Assembly: GCA_963753815.1 (NCBI GenBank)
Contig: CAVWDU010000007.1
Span: forward strand, 434,001-498,000
Reading direction: 5' to 3'
Length of the DNA stretch: 64,000 nucleotides
DNA from: CAVWDU01 sp963753815
GTDB taxonomy: Bacteria > Pseudomonadota > Gammaproteobacteria > Pseudomonadales > Halieaceae
The first letter of the stretch is position 1. Each line of letters begins with the position of its first letter. Below are positions 19,558-28,758 of this stretch, in pieces. The notes beneath the pieces were generated by a model. It did not search any database. It was not told where the DNA came from and worked only from the letters and a program-made list of their open reading frames with translations. The position numbers and the translations under genes are program-made.

Positions 19558-20598
19558 ATGGCCTCTATCAACCCCGTTTACGCCAGGATCGTCGCCCGGC
19601 GCCTCATCGACGCCGGTGTCGATGAAACCGCCCTGTTTCGCGGTACGACACTGAACAGCCAGGTGCTCTGGCAACAGAAAGAAATGGAATTGAAGCCGTT
19701 CACCCGCCTCCTGCTCAATGCAGGTGACCTGTACGACCAGGAGCCGATCGGATTCCTTATCGGCGCCCATCACAGCGCCACCGCACTCGGTGAGACAGGC
19801 ATGGCGATGGGCGTCGCGCCGGATCTGCGCCGAGGTTTCCAGGCACTGTCGAGTTTCGCCGCGTTGCACACCGACTACATCCGGGCTCACCTCGACTCTA
19901 CAGTCGCCGGCCTCGCTGTAAGACTGAGCTTCGAAGGCGAGGCCGCGGCGGTGCTGGGTAGTCACGTGGAGGCGTCGATGATGCTTTTCCGCCGTTACGT
20001 GGAGACCCACACGACACGCAGGCTCAGAGATGCAAGGTTTGAATTCCCCTACCCGGCGCCCGAACATGTGGCCACCTACTTTCATCGCCTCGGCCAAAAT
20101 GTGCTGTTCGACCGACCGGCAGCGGCCATGTTTCTCCCCTCCCACTGGCTCGATGTACCCTCGCCCTTCTATAACCCGGAAATCTGGATGCGGTCACTAC
20201 AGCAGTTGTCGGAGCGGGTGAAACAGATTGGGTCCACCGATAAGTCCGCTTACCTGCGACAGGTTCTCGCCCTGCTGAGAAGCGAGGTGCCACCGCTGCC
20301 GGGCCTTGCGGACATCGCTTCCCGACTGCACCTGTCTCAGCGCACGCTGAACCGGCGACTGGCCGAGGAGGGAACGAGCTTTCGTGAGCTGCGCTCACAG
20401 TTGCTGGATGAATGGGCCAGGAATTACCTCACGGACACCGGTGCCAGCATAGAGGCGATCGCCGCCACCCTGGGCTACAGCGACACCGCCAACTTCCGGC
20501 GTGCTTTCAGGGAACGCCACGCGATGACGCCGAGCGATTACCGCGCACAGCAACGGCGGGAGCTGGCGTCGGTAGCGCCGGTGAGACCGGAGCCATAA
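19558..20598 (+). CDS. AraC family transcriptional regulator (Arabinose_bd/OruR-type N-terminal domain)
   Basis: A 346-residue regulator. Residues about 10-205 match the long N-terminal sensor domain typical of OruR/ArgR-like AraC proteins (ARIVARRLIDAGVDE, then FLIGAHHSATALGETGMAM). Residues about 235-335 form the double helix-turn-helix (LADIASRLHLSQRTLNRRLAEEG and AIAATLGYSDTANFRRAFRER). The start at 19558 has AAGGTG just upstream. This subclass often controls a divergent lipid- or amino-acid-related gene; here that would be the membrane desaturase. Confidence 0.88.
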   Translation: MASINPVYARIVARRLIDAGVDETALFRGTTLNSQVLWQQKEMELKPFTRLLLNAGDLYDQEPIGFLIGAHHSATALGETGMAMGVAPDLRRGFQALSSFAALHTDYIRAHLDSTVAGLAVRLSFEGEAAAVLGSHVEASMMLFRRYVETHTTRRLRDARFEFPYPAPEHVATYFHRLGQNVLFDRPAAAMFLPSHWLDVPSPFYNPEIWMRSLQQLSERVKQIGSTDKSAYLRQVLALLRSEVPPLPGLADIASRLHLSQRTLNRRLAEEGTSFRELRSQLLDEWARNYLTDTGASIEAIAATLGYSDTANFRRAFRERHAMTPSDYRAQQRRELASVAPVRPEP

Positions 20599-20720
20599 GC
20601 AACGGAGAAGTCGCCAGATGCGCCAGGAAGCCGACGGGTTTGCCCAGGCGCAGATCGGTTCGCGGCTGAAAACGAATGACCGAGACGCGGCCTTCTGATC
20701 AGACCCTTCACGTTCTCCCA

Positions 20721-20748
20721 CAAAAAAGGGGAGCAAAATGCTCCCCTT
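20721..20748 (-). terminator. Rho-independent terminator of the dps-like gene
   Basis: A perfect 8-bp stem (GGGGAGCA at 20728-20735 and TGCTCCCC at 20739-20746) with a 3-base loop is followed, on the minus strand, by six T residues (20722-20727). It lies 55 bases downstream of the Dps stop codon. On the plus strand it lacks a proper T run, so it acts mainly for the minus strand. Confidence 0.85.
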
Positions 20749-20802
20749 CCCGTTGCGTTGTACCGGTGGGACTTCGCGGTGGTCGTCCCGACCGGCGCCG
20801 CA

Positions 20803-21504
20803 TCAGCTGTTGACGGCTGCGCGTGCGGCTTCTTTTTCCGTGCTCTTGTCCGCCGTGGGCAGTTTACCTGCTGCGGACTCGAGGTGGGCGCGCACAAACC
20901 ACTGGAACTGTTCCAGTTCGCCCAGGTGCCCCGTGATCATGTCTTCCGACACGGGGTCCACTTCGCCAAGCTTGTCAATCGCCTTGCGGTGGTCGCCATT
21001 GACACCCGAATACACGATGTCCAGTGCGCCCAGGTGCTCCGCGACCAACGCTTTACCAAGGCTGTAGTCTTCCCAGTCCCGGCGCTTCACTACCGCGGCA
21101 GGTGTGCCCACCGGTACGCCGCCCAAGGTGGCGATTCGCTCAGCCACCTGATCGACCATCTCGCGCACGGACTCCACTTGGGGGTCCAGCATCTCGTGTA
21201 CGCCGATGAAATTCGGACCCACGACGTTCCAGTGAATGTGCTTGAGTGTCAGTCCGAGGTCGATCAGTGCGACCATACGGTCTTCCAGGATTTCGATCGC
21301 CTTGCGGGCGTTCGCATCGGCGAGGCCGGGCGCGGTGAAGTTAGCGATTTTGTTGTCTGAAGATTTCTTGGTTGAGTTGTTAGCTGCGTTACTGATAACA
21401 ATCCTCCGTTGTGATTTTACTTTGGGTTTAGCCGGCCCCTGACTACCCGCGCACAGCGCTTTTTCAGTGCTATCTCTGCCTCGAGCGAGTGACTGCTCGG
21501 GCAC
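20803..21504 (-). CDS. dps: Dps family DNA-binding / ferritin-like stress protein, start codon unusual
   Basis: Iron-storage and DNA-protection protein of starved or oxidatively stressed cells. The ferroxidase motif LKHIHWNVVGPNFIGVHE and the downstream VREMVDQVAERIATLGGVPVG define the family; the ferritin-like four-helix bundle covers the last 165 residues. The only in-frame canonical start is a GTG at 21504 with no ribosome site, giving 233 residues, too long. A perfect GGAGG (21403-21407) is instead followed by ATT, GTT and ATC, with ISNAANNSTKK after it, which looks like a real N-terminus. So translation may start at a rare ATT or ATC codon, or an ATG was lost to a base error. A strong terminator follows. 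Confidence 0.85.
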   Translation of the reverse strand: MPEQSLARGRDSTEKALCAGSQGPAKPKVKSQRRIVISNAANNSTKKSSDNKIANFTAPGLADANARKAIEILEDRMVALIDLGLTLKHIHWNVVGPNFIGVHEMLDPQVESVREMVDQVAERIATLGGVPVGTPAAVVKRRDWEDYSLGKALVAEHLGALDIVYSGVNGDHRKAIDKLGEVDPVSEDMITGHLGELEQFQWFVRAHLESAAGKLPTADKSTEKEAARAAVNS

Positions 21505-21650
21505 TGCGGTTTCAGCAAGTGCCGGTATTTACAGTAGTTTTTACGAGCCACCGATGAAACTGGATCACCGGAGCCGCCACCCGTACCCTGTAGACGGTAA
21601 CGCGGCGGCGAGACCGAGGGACAAATAATGCCGCACCAGGGAGGCCAGAT

Positions 21651-22643
21651 TCAGTCTTCCCGATCCGGGTTCTGCGCACGGCGATCCAGCGTCAGCAGGA
21701 GTTTTTCGGCGACCCCGGGCAGTGTCCAGGGACAGACGGCAATGCAAATGCCGCAGGCATAGTTCTCGCCGAAGTAGGGAATGCATTTATCGAAATCGAC
21801 GTACCACTTGCGATCACCGCGCACCATCTGCTTGTCATCGTAGATCGCATCAGGTGGACACGCATTGCGACAGGCCTGGCATCGCCGGCACAGGTCGTCC
21901 ACTCCGAAGCTGTCAGGCTCATCGAACAAGAGCGGCAGGTCGGTGGCGACCGCCGACAGGCGGAAGCCGGAGCCGTAGGTTCGATTGATCATGGAGCCGT
22001 GTTTGCCGAGCTCTCCGAGACCCGCGGCGATCGCGGCCGGTATCATGTTGAGCGCATCCGCCATCGGCCCGGGATAGGCTGTCGCGTTATAGCCCCGTTG
22101 CCGAATGAAGTTGACGAGTCGGCTGGCGACCCGCGCCGCCCGGTTATACTGGTCGTGCAGGTCATGGTAGGCAGCGAGGTTGTCGGCGGACGCCGGCGCC
22201 TGGGACAACTGGTCGAAGTCGTGCGCGACCCCGATCATGATCAGGTTAGGTTCTTCCACCCGATAGCCCTGGTAAACGTACTGTTCCTGCAAGGGTGTCA
22301 GGCCGACCAGGTCCGCCTCGTGATCGAGCGCGAATGCCCTGACCTCCTCACTCCACTGCCGGGCCGATCGCTGACTCGTTTCTCGCGCCTTCTGTACCGG
22401 TGCAGGACCGCGATCGACATCCGGATTGCGAAAGGACCGATCCTCACCCGTCGCCGGTCGCAGCTGGCCAACGATATACTGCTGTAAGGCGCCGTGGGTC
22501 TGGCGCTCCGGCGGGTGCCAGAAAAACGGACGCGGGCGAGAGGCCTCGTGGTCGTCCAGCCCGTTGACCGTGTTGCCAGACGTGTCCGGCATCTGGGCCA
22601 GCAGCTCAGTTGTGGGTCGATATTCGGTGGGCTTACCTTTCAT
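21651..22643 (-). CDS. Reductive-dehalogenase/QueG-like protein with two 4Fe-4S clusters
   Basis: A 330-residue protein. The C-terminal half has two ferredoxin-type clusters (CRRCQACRNACPPDAI near residue 260 and CGICIAVCPW near residue 305). Upstream of them are the PMADALNMIPAAIAAGLGELGKHG and GSGFRLSAVATDLPL motifs seen in reductive dehalogenases and epoxyqueuosine reductases, where this region binds a corrinoid. No twin-arginine signal is present, so the protein is cytosolic. QueG itself differs in length and in its N-terminus, so a halogenated-compound or other reductive role is possible; no membrane anchor (RdhB-like) gene was seen next to it. The substrate is unknown. Confidence 0.75.
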   Translation of the reverse strand: MKGKPTEYRPTTELLAQMPDTSGNTVNGLDDHEASRPRPFFWHPPERQTHGALQQYIVGQLRPATGEDRSFRNPDVDRGPAPVQKARETSQRSARQWSEEVRAFALDHEADLVGLTPLQEQYVYQGYRVEEPNLIMIGVAHDFDQLSQAPASADNLAAYHDLHDQYNRAARVASRLVNFIRQRGYNATAYPGPMADALNMIPAAIAAGLGELGKHGSMINRTYGSGFRLSAVATDLPLLFDEPDSFGVDDLCRRCQACRNACPPDAIYDDKQMVRGDRKWYVDFDKCIPYFGENYACGICIAVCPWTLPGVAEKLLLTLDRRAQNPDRED

Positions 22644-22739
22644 ATCTTTATCCTACAGGAAGGTACGAGCACCCCGGCAACTTCCTACGTGCGCAAACCA
22701 GTGTAGACACCACGCAGCGTGCCGCAACGGCCGGCAGAC

Positions 22740-25700
22740 TCAGGTGCCGGCCAGTTCCTTTTCCAGCGTTTTGGCCACGGTGCCCGGCGCGTGGGTGTTC
22801 TTCGCCAGCAACTTGTAGGCCACAGGTACCGCGAGCAGGGTAATCAGGCTGGCCACCGTGACCCCGCACATGACCACGATACCGATCACCATGCGCGATT
22901 CGTAGCCGGGGCCCGTCGACAACACCAGCGGCACGGCACCGAAAACGGTGGTGAAGCCCGTCATCAGTATGGGCCGTAGCCTGAATGCGGCACCGTTGAT
23001 GATTGCCTCATCGAAATCCCGGCCCGCGTCCCGCAGCTGGTTGATGAACTCGACGATCAGGATGCCGTTCTTGGTTGCCAGCCCCACCAGCATGACCAGC
23101 CCCACCTGGCTGAAAATATTCAGGGTCTGCCCGAACAACAGCAGTCCTCCCAGCCCGCCCACCAGCGCGAGCGGCACTGTCAGTAGGATCACGAAGGGGT
23201 GCACGTAGGATTCAAACTGGGCCGCCATCACCAGGAACACGACCAGCAGTGCAAGGCTAAAAATAAACGCCACCGAGCGCCCGGCCTCCTTGTACTCCAG
23301 CGATTCGCCCTTGTAATCCACGCTGGCCTCGTTGGGGAGGTTCTCCTGCACCCAGGACTCCAGCCACGCCAGAGCCTCACCCAGCGACACCCCTTCGGCC
23401 AGGTTGGAGGTCAGCGTGATGCCGCGAACCCGATTGTAGCGATTGAGCTGGCCGGCATCGGCCTGGTCCTTCAGTGTCACCAGGTTGTTCAGCGGTATCA
23501 GCTCCCCCGAGACGCCGGAGCGCACGTAGATATTGCCAAGATCACTGAGCGACCCCTGCTCAGCCCGATCACCCTCCACGATCACGTCATACTCCTTGCC
23601 CGCCAGCACAAAGGTGGTGACCTTGCGGTTGCCCATCAGGGTCTCCAGTGTACGACTCACGTCCAGCAGGTTCACTCCGAGATCCCCGGCCCGATCGCGG
23701 TCGATACGCACCCGCAACTGGGGCTTGGTAGGCTTGAAATCAGTATCGGCGCCAACGAACATCGGCTCCATCGATACCGCCTGCATCAGTTGCGATTGCC
23801 ACTCGTCCAGGTCTTCGTAGGTGTTGCCGCCAATGAAAAACTGTACCGGTGGGTTGGAGCCGCCGCCAAGGGCACGCTGGGAGCGAATGAATATCCGCGC
23901 CCCCGGGATATCCGAGACCCGCTGACGCGCATCCGCGAGGATCTCCGCGGTGCCGCGACGGCCGGAATCCCAGGGGGACAGCACCAGGATGGAAAAGGCA
24001 CTGTTGAAAGACTCCCCCGCGCCCCAGGACGGCGCCCTGATCAGCAGCCGCTTGATTTCCCCCGACTCTACCAGCGGCATCAGCCGCTCTTCCACCATCG
24101 ACAACTGGCGCACCGTGTAGTCGAACGATGAACCCTCAGGTGACTGCACCACCATGAACAGGATGCCCCGGTCTTCGTTCGGCGCGTACTCCTGCGGAAC
24201 CTGGTTGAACAGCCAGCCGCTCAGGACGATGCTGCCAATAAGTATGACCACGGTGACGACAGGCCTGCGCAGAGCGGACTGCAGCAGGGAGCGGTAGCGT
24301 TGCTCCAACGCCCCGGTGAGGCCATCGACAAAGTCTGCCAGGCGGTTGTGAGTGCTTTCATTGGTCAGCAGCCGTGAGCAGATTACCGGCGCCAGGGTCA
24401 ATGCCACCAGCGTCGAGAACACGACGGCGACCGTCATGGCGACCGCGAATTCGCTGAACAGTTTACCGAGATCGCCCTCGAGCAGGGTGATCGGTACGAA
24501 CACGGCAACCAGCACGGCGGTGGTGGCAATGACGGCAAAGCCTACCTGGCGGCTGCCCTTGTAGGCCGCAACCAGAGGGGACTCGCCCTTGGCGAGCCGT
24601 CGGTGGATATTCTCCAGCACAACGATACAGTCGTCCACGACCAGGCCGATCGACAGCACCAGCGCCAGCAGCGTGAGCAGGTTGATGCTGTAGTCCAGCG
24701 CCCAGAGCAGCGTGAACGTGGATATCAGCGAGATTGGCACCGTGGCTGCCGGTACCAAGCACGCTGCGCGGGTCGCCGAGGAACAGGAAGATCACGAACA
24801 CCACCAGCAGCGCCGCGATGAACAGGGTGCGGTAGACCTCTTTGACCGATGCCCGGACAAACTGGGATTTGTCGTAACTCTTCACCAGCTTCATACCCTC
24901 GGGCAGGGTCGCATTGATCCTGTCGACCTCGTCGCTGACCGCGTTGGCCACCGTCAACGCGTTGGATGTACTCTGTTTGACGATCCCCATGCCCACCATG
25001 GACTCGCCGTTGCCGCGGAACAGGCTGCGACGCTCGGCACTGCCGAGTTCGACCCGGGCGACGTCGCCCAGGCGCACCAGGTAGCCATCTGCGCCGCGCC
25101 GTATCACCAGTTCCTTAAAATCCGCGGCTGTCTGGTAAGTACGCTCCACACGAATCACAAAATCCCGCTCGATCGACTGCAGGGTACCGGCGGGCAACTC
25201 GATATTCTCGCGCCGCACCGCGTTCTCGACATCCGCTACGGTCAGCCCGCGGGCCACCAGGGCATCGCGATCCAGCCATATACGCATGGCGTAGACCTGC
25301 TCACCGGTGATGCGAACGCGCGATACGCCATCCAGCGCTGAAAAGCGGTCCTCGAGGTAGCGTTGCACGTAGTCGGTCAACTCCAGTGCGGTCATGCTGG
25401 GTTCGACTAAGTGAATCCAGTAGATCACCGTGTCGTCGTCTCCCGCTTTCTCGACCTCGGGCGGCTCCGCCTCCTCGGGCAGGTCGTCAAAAATGCGTGA
25501 CACCCGATCGCGGATGTCGTTAGCCGCATTGTCGATGTTGCGCCCCAGGCGAAACTCGACGCGGACATTGGAGCGACCATCCTGCGAGGTGGAGGTGATG
25601 CTCTTGATGCCCTCGACGCCCGCAATGCGGTCCTCGACGGGCTCGGTGATCTTGTTCTCGACGACCGCTGCCGACGCGCCCGGGTAGCTGGTTCCGACAC

Positions 25701-25836
25701 TGATGACGGCGGGCTCGATATCGGGGTACTCACGCAGGGGCAGCCGGTCGAAGGCGATGACGCCAAACGCAACCAGCAGCGCACAGAACACTGTCGCCAG
25801 GACAGGCCGCTTCACCGCGGTGTCTGAAATCCACAT
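22740..25836 (-). CDS. RND efflux transporter permease, HAE family (one frameshift)
   Basis: An inner-membrane proton antiporter of about 1031 residues that pumps drugs or metabolites out of the periplasm. From MWISDTAVKRPVLATV (ATG 25836) the porter domain includes GTSYPGASAAVVENKITEPV and IAGVEGIKSITSTSQDG. The second transmembrane set has LALVLSIGLVVDDCIVVLENI (family charged residues) and the C-terminal set has LVGLATKNGILIVEFINQLRD. One extra base near 24757 splits the gene (RSVL, then VPAATVPISLISTF). The upstream adaptor gene ends one base before this ATG, so the two form an operon. No outer-membrane factor gene is adjacent, as is common for HAE2-type pairs that borrow TolC. Confidence 0.9.
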
Positions 25837-25837
25837 A

Positions 25838-26878
25838 TCAGCTATCCAACACGTTGATTTGACTCTCTTTGCCGCGAAGGCGGCCGACGCCGTCACGAAC
25901 GATCCGGTCGCCGGCCTTGAGTCCCTCGACCACTTCCACCCAGCCGGGCCTGCGGTCCCCGATCTCGACGAACACGCGCCTGGCGGTAGTCCCCTCGATC
26001 TGCCATACATAGTGATCGGTGGAGCGCGAGACAAGGCTCTCCTCCGGTACCAGCACCGCCTGGCGCTGATCGCCGAGTACCGTCACCTGCATCAGCAAAC
26101 CGGGTTTGAGCAGGCCGTCACTGTTGTCGAAAACGGCCCGGGCCATGATCGAGCGATCCACCGGGTCGACGCGACTGTCCACAGCCGCGATCTCGCCCGT
26201 GAAGGCCTGCACGTATGCCGTTGTTGAAGCCTCGATGCGCTGACCCGGCTGCAGGAAGCGCAGGAAGCGTGCGGGTACGTTGAAGTCCAGTCGCATGCGC
26301 GACACGTCGTCCAGGGTGGTGATCACCTGCCCGGGCTCGACCAGCGCACCCGGGCTGACCCGGCGCAGACCGAGCACACCGTCGAAAGGAGCGGTGAGGG
26401 TTCGGTCTGCAATCTGCGCGCGCTCCTGTTCGATGCGGCTGCGCGCGATCGCCACCTGGGTGCGCCGCTGATCGAGTTCCGTCCGGGCCACCTGCTTGCG
26501 CCGGGCCAGGTCTTCAAGTCGCGCGACCTCACGCTCCTGCTCCGCGAGAAACTCCTGCTGTTCCCGCAGCGAGGCCTGCTCCTCCTCCTGCTGCAGTGTC
26601 ACCAGCAGGTCGCCCTGTTGCACGGACTGGCCGTCTTCGAAGTGGAGCTGGGAGACCGTCTCCGCCACGCTGGCGGTGATCGTCACCGACTCCCAGGCGC
26701 GCAGCGTCCCCAAAGCATCGACGCGGCTCTGGAAGGGCTGCTGGTCGACAACCCAGGCCGTCACCGGGACCGGAGCCATCGGCGGCCGTCCGGAACCCGA
26801 GTCCTCATCGGTGCCGAGGAAATACCACCCACCGACAACGATAGCCAGCGCCATCAGGAAAACCACTACCGCGCGCAT
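25838..26878 (-). CDS. RND efflux periplasmic adaptor subunit (MFP)
   Basis: A 346-residue membrane-fusion protein. It has an N-terminal membrane anchor (VVVFLMALAIVVGGWYFLG), a lipoyl-like motif (VAETVSQLHFEDGQSVQQGDLLVTL), a long coiled-coil hairpin (about residues 95-150: EQEREVARLEDLARRKQV), the second lipoyl half (LTAPFDGVLGLRRVSPGALVEPG) and a beta-barrel (AVLVPEESLVSR). The ATG at 26878 has GGAGGGT just upstream. It bridges the permease at 22740-25836 to an outer-membrane channel. Confidence 0.9.
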   Translation of the reverse strand: MRAVVVFLMALAIVVGGWYFLGTDEDSGSGRPPMAPVPVTAWVVDQQPFQSRVDALGTLRAWESVTITASVAETVSQLHFEDGQSVQQGDLLVTLQQEEEQASLREQQEFLAEQEREVARLEDLARRKQVARTELDQRRTQVAIARSRIEQERAQIADRTLTAPFDGVLGLRRVSPGALVEPGQVITTLDDVSRMRLDFNVPARFLRFLQPGQRIEASTTAYVQAFTGEIAAVDSRVDPVDRSIMARAVFDNSDGLLKPGLLMQVTVLGDQRQAVLVPEESLVSRSTDHYVWQIEGTTARRVFVEIGDRRPGWVEVVEGLKAGDRIVRDGVGRLRGKESQINVLDS

Positions 26879-27322
26879 CCACCCTCCAGAAATTCCGTCA
26901 TGTTAGCGATTACATTCGCCCGACCCCGCTGCAACACGGGGAGTATCAACGTCGGCCGAGGCTGCCTGTCCCGCCACACAGCGCCGAGGAACCGGCAACG
27001 GTGCCCACTGCGTCCAGGTCTATAACCCGTGTTCCCCGCAACCCTGCTTCGCATGCGCTCTCCCCGGCGCCGGGGATACGACGGGGTTTTCGTGCGCGGC
27101 CGTTGATAAGTCGGCGTGAGTATACGGCATCGGCAGTCCAAGTGGATGACAGCCATTTGAAAGGGCTGAGAACCCCCCCCCCCGGCTAGTCGCCCTCGGG
27201 CCAGGCAGGCGTTCCAGCCCAGCGGCAGCCCTGTAGCACACCGCCCGCGGCGCCAGTCGGTCATCGTGATAAGCTCAGGCGCTCTCACCTGACGACTGTA
27301 CCGCAGGTACTACAATGAAGAC
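26879..27322. other. Non-coding divergent promoter region with a poly-C tract
   Basis: There are 444 bases between the divergent adaptor and DASS transporter genes. It holds a run of eleven C residues at 27173-27183. No small gene has a good start and ribosome site. Promoters for both divergent genes must lie here, but I cannot place a clear -35/-10 pair. Confidence 0.5.
27173..27183. repeat. Homopolymer run of eleven C
   Basis: Eleven consecutive C residues follow AA at 27171-27172, about 140 bp upstream of the DASS transporter start. The copy number may be variable or misread; see findings. Confidence 0.85.
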
Positions 27323-28714
27323 ATGAAACGCCAAATCCTGTTCGCTGTCTGTCTGCTGCTGGGTCTCGGCATCTGGCTGAGTCCCGTTCCCGAGGGTCTG
27401 GACCCGGCTGCCTGGCGCCTGTTTGCTATCTTCGCCGCCACGATTTTCGCGGTCGTCGCGGGCGCTGCGTCACTGCTGCTGGCGGCCGTTCTTGCCCTGG
27501 TTGCCGCCGTCTTCACCGGCACCCTGAAGCCGGCTGTTGCCTACAGCGGTTTCAGCGAGGGATTCATACTACTCATCGTGATTGCGCTCCTGGTAGGCCG
27601 TGGCGTGGTCAATTCGGGCCTGGGCGCCCGTATCGGCTACCTGCTGGTGCGGAGTTTCGGCCACTCATCCCTCGGCCTCGCCTATAGCATGGTGGCCACA
27701 GATGCGTTGATTGCGCCGGCCTTTCCCAGCAATACAGCCCGCTCGGGTGTGCTCTATCCCATCGTTTATTCGCTCGCGGAAAGCAATGGCTCTCACCCCT
27801 GGGACGAATCGCGACATCGCCTGGGGTCCTACCTGATGCTGGTCAGCATGGCGGGGCTGGGACTGTCATCGGCGCTTTGGCTGACGGCAATGGCCGCCAA
27901 CCCCGTCGGCGTCGCCTTGCTGGCAGAATACGGTGTCGAGATCACGTTCGTCGACTGGTTCTGCGCCTCCAGTGTGCCCACCCTGACAGGCATGCTGGTT
28001 ATACCCTGGCTGCTGTACCGCGTGTTCCCGCCATCCCTCACACAAACGCCCGACGCACCTGACAATGCCCGCCGACGCCTGCAGGAACTGGGCCCGATCA
28101 GCCGCGACGAATGGATTACGCTGCTCACTTTCCTCGGCATGGTGCTGGGCTGGTCCCTGTCCGGGCCCCTGAACCTGGATGCCACTGCCGTCGCTTTTGC
28201 CGGGCTCGCCGTGTTGATGCTGTCAGGCGTTATCTCCCTGGACGACATCAAGCAGTCGGGCGATGCCCTCGAAACCCTGCTCTGGTTCGGAATTCTGTAC
28301 ACATTGAGCACCCAGCTTGACCAACTGGGCTTCATGCAGTTCCTGGGTGACCGCATGGGGCACTGGGTCGACGGCCTCGCCTCGCCACTGACTTACGTCC
28401 TGCTGGTGTCGATCTATATCCTCATCCACTACCTGTTCGTGAGCCAGAGCGCGCACCTGCTGGCCCTCTTCGGGGTCTTTCTGGGCATTTCGCAGCCCGA
28501 GGTGCCGGTGGCGGTGATGGGTATGATGCTGCTCTTTGCCACCAATTTTTTCTCGCCACTCACGCCACAGGCGTCCAGCGCCAACGTGATTTTTGTCGGC
28601 AGCGGCTACCTGAACGGCGGTGAGGTCTATCGCTACGGCGGCCTGGTGGTGGCCGCGTGCCTGGTGATCTACCTCGGCGTGGGCACACCGTGGCTGCTAT
28701 GGCTGTTCAACTGA
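27323..28714 (+). CDS. DASS/SLC13 family anion transporter
   Basis: A 463-residue inner-membrane protein with about 11-12 helices of the divalent anion:sodium symporter family (dicarboxylates, tricarboxylates, 2-oxoglutarate/malate). The N-terminal SNT-type motif is represented by TDALIAPAFPSNTARSGVLYP, and the C-terminal motif by NFFSPLTPQASSANVIFVGSGYL, close to the plant-type 2-oxoglutarate/malate translocator branch. Uptake of a C4 or C5 dicarboxylate would fit the 2-oxoacid ferredoxin oxidoreductase found downstream, but they are not one operon. Confidence 0.85.
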   Translation: MKRQILFAVCLLLGLGIWLSPVPEGLDPAAWRLFAIFAATIFAVVAGAASLLLAAVLALVAAVFTGTLKPAVAYSGFSEGFILLIVIALLVGRGVVNSGLGARIGYLLVRSFGHSSLGLAYSMVATDALIAPAFPSNTARSGVLYPIVYSLAESNGSHPWDESRHRLGSYLMLVSMAGLGLSSALWLTAMAANPVGVALLAEYGVEITFVDWFCASSVPTLTGMLVIPWLLYRVFPPSLTQTPDAPDNARRRLQELGPISRDEWITLLTFLGMVLGWSLSGPLNLDATAVAFAGLAVLMLSGVISLDDIKQSGDALETLLWFGILYTLSTQLDQLGFMQFLGDRMGHWVDGLASPLTYVLLVSIYILIHYLFVSQSAHLLALFGVFLGISQPEVPVAVMGMMLLFATNFFSPLTPQASSANVIFVGSGYLNGGEVYRYGGLVVAACLVIYLGVGTPWLLWLFN

Positions 28715-28758
28715 ACGCGACCGCGTCGGGGGTGAATGGTCGCCGACCAGCCGCGGCC

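Noticed and set aside
19444..20145. N-terminal extension of the desaturase frame to 20145
   Set aside because: The extension is antisense to the AraC gene; the ATG at 19443 with GGGAG gives a normal desaturase.
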